From an uncultured Lachnospiraceae bacterium (lineage in GTDB: Bacteria > Bacillota > Clostridia > Lachnospirales > Lachnospiraceae): DNA of 64,000 nucleotides. Each line of letters starts with the position of its first letter. Positions within the stretch are counted from its first letter, which is position 1. Shown one piece after another: positions 60,990 to 64,000 of the stretch. Both the position numbers and the translations under genes were made by a program. Location of the stretch: NCBI GenBank assembly GCA_910587765.1, contig CAJUNR010000004.1, positions 79,552 through 143,551 of the forward strand. Reading direction: 5' to 3'. Below the pieces are notes generated by a model that saw nothing but the letters and a program-made list of their open reading frames with translations, was not told the origin of the DNA and ran no database searches.

Positions 60990-62078
60990 ATGAGTAAGAA
61001 AACAAAGATGATGTGGAACACCGGCCTGATCGTAGGGCTTCTGGCAGTCCTCTTTATTCTGGAGCATATCCTGCCGTCCGGATCCATGTTTTTGACCGTG
61101 CTGAAGAAGGGCGCCATTTACGCGCTGGTAGCCGTATCCATGAACCTGCTGAACGGATTTACCGGACTGTTCTCTCTGGGACAGGCGGGGTTTATGCTGC
61201 TGGGCGCCTATACGTACGCCATTCTGACGATTCCGGTGGAGTCCAGAGGAAGCGTCTATCAGTACTATGACGGAGGAATCATTCAGTTCACCATTCCGGT
61301 TCCGCTGGCGCTGATCGCGGGAGGGCTTCTGGCGGCGCTCTTCGCGTATCTGATCGGCCTGCCGGTGCTCCGTCTGAAGAGCGATTATCTGGCCATCGCC
61401 ACGCTGGGCTTCGCGGAGATCATCCGCGCGGTGTTCCAGTGGGATAAGCTGGGGCCGCTCACCAACGGTTCCAACCTTCTGAGAAATTTCCCGTCCTTCC
61501 AGTCGGTGCTCTATCCGTTCATCGTATCGGGGATCTGTATTGCGGTGATCGTGATGCTGATCAATTCCACCTACGGCAGGGCGTTCAAGGCCATCCGGGA
61601 CGACGAGATCGCCGCGGAGGCCATGGGGATCAATCTGGCGCATCACAAGCGTCTGGCTTTCGTCATCAGTTCGTTCTTCGCGGGAGTGTCCGGAGGCCTG
61701 CTGGCCATGTACCAGACGACTATCCAGGCGTCCATGTTCCGCTCGGCCATGACGTATGAGATTCTTCTCATCGTCGTTATCGGCGGGATCGGTTCGGTCA
61801 CGGGAAGCTGCATCAGCTCGTTTCTGTTCATCGCCTGCTCCGAGTGGTGGCTCCGCTTCCTGGACAACGAGAATCTGTACATCGGAGGCTTCCATGTGCC
61901 GCTTCTGCGTCCGGGCTTCCGGAAAGTCGTATTTGCCATCGTGATCATGGTCATCGTGCTGTTCTATCAGAAAGGAATCATGGGTACGAAGGAGTTTTCC
62001 GTGGAAGGGATTGCCGGTTTCTTTAAAAACAAATTCGGCGGGAAGAAAGCCGCAGAGGGAGGTGGCTCCCATGAGTAA
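60990..62078 (+). CDS. livM: Branched-chain amino acid ABC transporter permease LivM
   Basis: The protein has 362 aa with about ten membrane segments. NLLNGFTGLFSLGQAGFMLL, VLRLKSDYLAIATLGFAEII and AIRDDEIAAEAMGINLAHHK are the conserved EAA-type coupling and membrane motifs. AAAGGAGGCG precedes the ATG. It overlaps livG by 8 bp. Confidence 0.94.
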   Translation: MSKKTKMMWNTGLIVGLLAVLFILEHILPSGSMFLTVLKKGAIYALVAVSMNLLNGFTGLFSLGQAGFMLLGAYTYAILTIPVESRGSVYQYYDGGIIQFTIPVPLALIAGGLLAALFAYLIGLPVLRLKSDYLAIATLGFAEIIRAVFQWDKLGPLTNGSNLLRNFPSFQSVLYPFIVSGICIAVIVMLINSTYGRAFKAIRDDEIAAEAMGINLAHHKRLAFVISSFFAGVSGGLLAMYQTTIQASMFRSAMTYEILLIVVIGGIGSVTGSCISSFLFIACSEWWLRFLDNENLYIGGFHVPLLRPGFRKVVFAIVIMVIVLFYQKGIMGTKEFSVEGIAGFFKNKFGGKKAAEGGGSHE

Positions 62079-62922
62079 AGAGCATGTGCTGAAAGTAGAG
62101 AACGTGACCATGCAGTTCGGCGGCGTGATTGCCGTGGACAATATGAATCTGGAGGTCAACAAGGGCGAGATCGTGTCTCTGATCGGTCCGAACGGCGCCG
62201 GCAAGACGACGGCCTTTAACGTGATCACCGGCGTCTATGCGCCCACAAACGGGGCGGTATACTATAAAGACAAGATGATCATCCAGAACTATCCCCAGGG
62301 GAAGATGAAGAAGCTCTACCGGGGGGAGAATGCGGAGCAGTATACGGGGCAGCATGTGCTGGCGCCCACACCGGACCGGATCACGCGTCTCGGCATTGCG
62401 CGGACCTTCCAGAATATCCGTCTGTTCAAGAGCCAGACGGTGTTTGAAAATATTCTGATCGCCAAACATATGCTCCGCACCAGCAATATTTTCACGGCCA
62501 CGTTCCGCCTGAATGCGAAAGAAGAGGCCGAGATGCGCGAGGAATCCGAGAAGCTTCTGAAGATCATGGATCTTCAGGATGTGAGAGACGAGCTGGCGAC
62601 CTCGCTACCGTACGGCAAGCAGAGGCATCTGGAGATCGCCCGCGCGATGGCTACGAAGCCGGAGCTTCTGCTTCTGGACGAGCCGGCCGCGGGTATGAAT
62701 CCGCAGGAGACGCTGGAGCTGACGCAGTTCATCGGCAGGATTCGGGACGAATTTGGGCTGACCATCTTCATGATCGAGCATCATATGGATCTGGTGATGG
62801 AGATCTCCGACCGGATCTACGTACTGGATTTCGGAAAGCCGATTGCGGAGGGCGTGCCGGAGGAGATCCGCAACAATCCGCGGGTAATCGAAGCCTATCT
62901 GGGAGGTGCGCAGGATGAGTAA
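62071..62922 (+). CDS. livG: Branched-chain amino acid ABC transporter ATPase LivG
   Basis: The protein has 283 aa. Walker A is GPNGAGKTT and Walker B LLLLDEPAAGMNP. The signature region is SLPYGKQRHLEIARAMA, where the usual LSYGQ is LPYGK, a common LivG variant. The C-terminal YLGG tail is typical. ATG 62071 has GGGAGGTGG upstream. Confidence 0.94.
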   Translation: MSKEHVLKVENVTMQFGGVIAVDNMNLEVNKGEIVSLIGPNGAGKTTAFNVITGVYAPTNGAVYYKDKMIIQNYPQGKMKKLYRGENAEQYTGQHVLAPTPDRITRLGIARTFQNIRLFKSQTVFENILIAKHMLRTSNIFTATFRLNAKEEAEMREESEKLLKIMDLQDVRDELATSLPYGKQRHLEIARAMATKPELLLLDEPAAGMNPQETLELTQFIGRIRDEFGLTIFMIEHHMDLVMEISDRIYVLDFGKPIAEGVPEEIRNNPRVIEAYLGGAQDE

Positions 62923-63631
62923 TATTCTGGAAGTCAAAAATCTGAACGTATCCTACGGCGGAATCAAGGCAGTCAAGGAGATCAGCTTTGAGGTGCCCAA
63001 AGGACAGGTGGTAACGCTGATCGGCGCCAACGGAGCGGGTAAGAGTTCGACGCTGCGCTCGATCGTCGGTCTGGTGCGCCCGGAGAACGGCAGTATCCGT
63101 TTCAAGGACACGGAGATGTCCGGACTGTCCACGGATCAGATCGTCTCCAGAGGCATCACGCTGGTGCCGGAAGGCCGCCGGGTCTTCTCGGACCTGACCG
63201 TGCTGGAGAACCTGAAGATCGGCGCCTACATGCGCAAAGATTCTCTGGATGAGGACCTGAACTGGGTGCACGAGCTGTTTCCCCGCCTGAAAGAGCGCTC
63301 CTGGCAGTTGGCAGGAACGCTGTCCGGAGGCGAACAGCAGATGCTGGCGATCGGCCGGGCGCTGATGTCCAGGCCGAAGCTGATCATGATGGACGAACCG
63401 TCTCTCGGACTGGCGCCCATCGTCGTACAGGGCGTGTTCGACATCATCCGGGAGATCAACAAGCAGGGCGTGACGATTCTTCTCGTGGAGCAGAACGCGA
63501 ACATGGCGCTCAAGGCGGCGGATCTCGGCTATGTCATGGAGACCGGTCGGATCACCCTGCGCGGAACCGGAAAAGAGCTGGCGGAGAACGAAGAAGTAAA
63601 GGCCGCCTATCTGGGCAAAGCGAAAAAATAA
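62915..63631 (+). CDS. livF: Branched-chain amino acid ABC transporter ATPase LivF
   Basis: The protein has 238 aa. Walker A is GANGAGKSS, the signature LSGGEQQMLAIGRALM and Walker B LIMMDEPSLGLAP. VLENLKIGAYM and AAYLGKAKK are LivF-type. ATG 62915 has GGGAGG 8 bases upstream; an in-frame GTG at 62906 is part of that site. It ends the liv operon. Confidence 0.94.
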   Translation: MSNILEVKNLNVSYGGIKAVKEISFEVPKGQVVTLIGANGAGKSSTLRSIVGLVRPENGSIRFKDTEMSGLSTDQIVSRGITLVPEGRRVFSDLTVLENLKIGAYMRKDSLDEDLNWVHELFPRLKERSWQLAGTLSGGEQQMLAIGRALMSRPKLIMMDEPSLGLAPIVVQGVFDIIREINKQGVTILLVEQNANMALKAADLGYVMETGRITLRGTGKELAENEEVKAAYLGKAKK

Positions 63632-63677
63632 CGACGGAAAGTTTACTTGCAGGATCCGGGACAGATTCTGCCGGTTT

Positions 63678-63721
63678 ACCGCCGTACGGCCGTGGGAATG
63701 GCAGCCGTGCGGCGGTTTTTT
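63678..63721 (+). terminator. Intrinsic terminator of the liv operon
   Basis: ACCGCCGTACGGC (63678-63690) pairs with GCCGTGCGGCGGT (63704-63716), a 13-bp stem with one wobble, followed by TTTTTT (63716-63721). From here to 63862 I see no gene or other signal. Confidence 0.85.
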
Positions 63722-63862
63722 GCGCGTATGGTCGTCCATATGAAAGATGTCGGCAGGCAGACGGACGCCCGCTGCGCGGGCAGGGGGAACAAATCTTCCT
63801 TGCCCGATTGCGTATGGGAGGATGCGAAAAGCAATAAGTCCGTCCGCCGGATCAGATACGGA

Positions 63863-63891
63863 TTGAAGAAAGGGAAAAAGCATATTATAAT
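63863..63891 (+). promoter_or_regulatory. Sigma-A promoter of the last gene
   Basis: TTGAAG (63863-63868), a 17-base spacer and a perfect TATAAT (63886-63891). It lies 45 bases before the partial gene at the window edge. Confidence 0.75.
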
Positions 63892-63936
63892 AGAAGAATA
63901 ACAGGCGGGAGCGGGAAACCGGCAGGAGGGTAAAAG

Positions 63937-64000
63937 ATGGCAAGGACGGTAGGAATCGGACACCAGAATTTTGAACAGCTGATTACAAATGAACTTTTCT
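63937..64000 (+). CDS. AAA-ATPase-like / PD-(D/E)XK nuclease family protein, 3' end outside the window
   Basis: Only 21 codons are visible: MARTVGIGHQNFEQLITNEL. This start (TVGIGHQ-FE-LI) is typical of the clostridial AAA-ATPase-like (PF09820) plus DUF1703-type nuclease proteins of about 550 aa, which are highly multiplied in Lachnospiraceae genomes. AGGAGGG lies 6 bases before the ATG and a good promoter upstream. Assignment rests on the N-terminus alone. Confidence 0.55.
   Translation, partial: MARTVGIGHQNFEQLITNELF

Noticed and set aside
63647..63901. 84-codon + frame after livF
   Set aside because: It crosses the liv terminator and the next promoter, has no ribosome binding site, and its translation is unrecognisable.
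1..64000. CRISPR arrays, tRNA or rRNA genes, insertion sequences
   Set aside because: No regularly spaced repeats, tRNA-like clover sequences, rRNA stretches or transposase motifs were noticed on reading; this was not a computed search.

Overview
The window looks like a chromosomal segment of a spore-forming, Gram-positive Clostridia, most likely a Lachnospiraceae-type bacterium. It carries sporulation genes (yqfC, yqfD, a spoVB-type flippase, ylbJ, a bofC-like gene), Firmicute-type Shine-Dalgarno sites, recU, short-form hisG with hisZ, and candidate sporulation promoters. Nearly all genes lie on the + strand; ylbJ is the only clear minus-strand gene. I saw no rRNA, tRNA, CRISPR array or transposase.

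Region 1 (1-20,000) is a surface-polysaccharide cluster. It is AT-rich at the left end and becomes steadily more GC-rich. It encodes an MptE-like protein, a Kdo-type pathway (CMP-sugar synthetase, Kdo-8-phosphate synthase, arabinose-5-phosphate isomerase), four family-2 glycosyltransferases, an LtaS-like metalloenzyme, a CitC-type nucleotidyltransferase fusion, a TagF-like polyol-phosphate transferase, a TarI/IspD-like cytidylyltransferase with an SDR, a four-domain protein ending in a TagD-like cytidylyltransferase, and two TIM-barrel proteins. Eight of these proteins share the same small Rossmann-like module. The likely product is a teichoic-acid-like polyol-phosphate glycan with a Kdo-type sugar.

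Region 2 (20,000-23,100) is a GC-rich vanG-type set: D-Ala-D-Ser-type ligase, VanXY-like peptidase and a soluble VanT-like racemase. No vanRS is present in the window. A terminator follows the racemase.

Region 3 (23,200-34,400) holds core genes: a Nif11-like small protein, DUF2284, yqfC-yqfD-phoH-ybeY-spoVB, a bofC-like gene, proB with a structured leader, DUF896, a 5-formyl-THF cyclo-ligase/ProA fusion, rsmD, coaD and a lipoprotein phosphoesterase.

Region 4 (34,400-43,650) is accessory. It has a toxin-first RelE-type module, a truncated MreB-like protein, a DUF1848 remnant, and an unexplained operon: MoxR-type AAA+ ATPase, DUF5682 protein, VWA protein, double-SWIM zinc protein and a methyltransferase. 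This operon is the best candidate here for an undescribed system.

Region 5 (43,650-64,000) holds a coiled-coil protein, ylbJ, an M23 peptidase, RNA-modification genes, a YgiQ radical SAM protein, recU, a compact his operon (hisZGDB plus a HisA-like/HisI/HisE fusion), a candidate sigma-E-controlled small membrane protein, xpt and a complete liv branched-chain amino-acid ABC transporter. The start of an AAA-ATPase/nuclease-family gene runs off the right edge.
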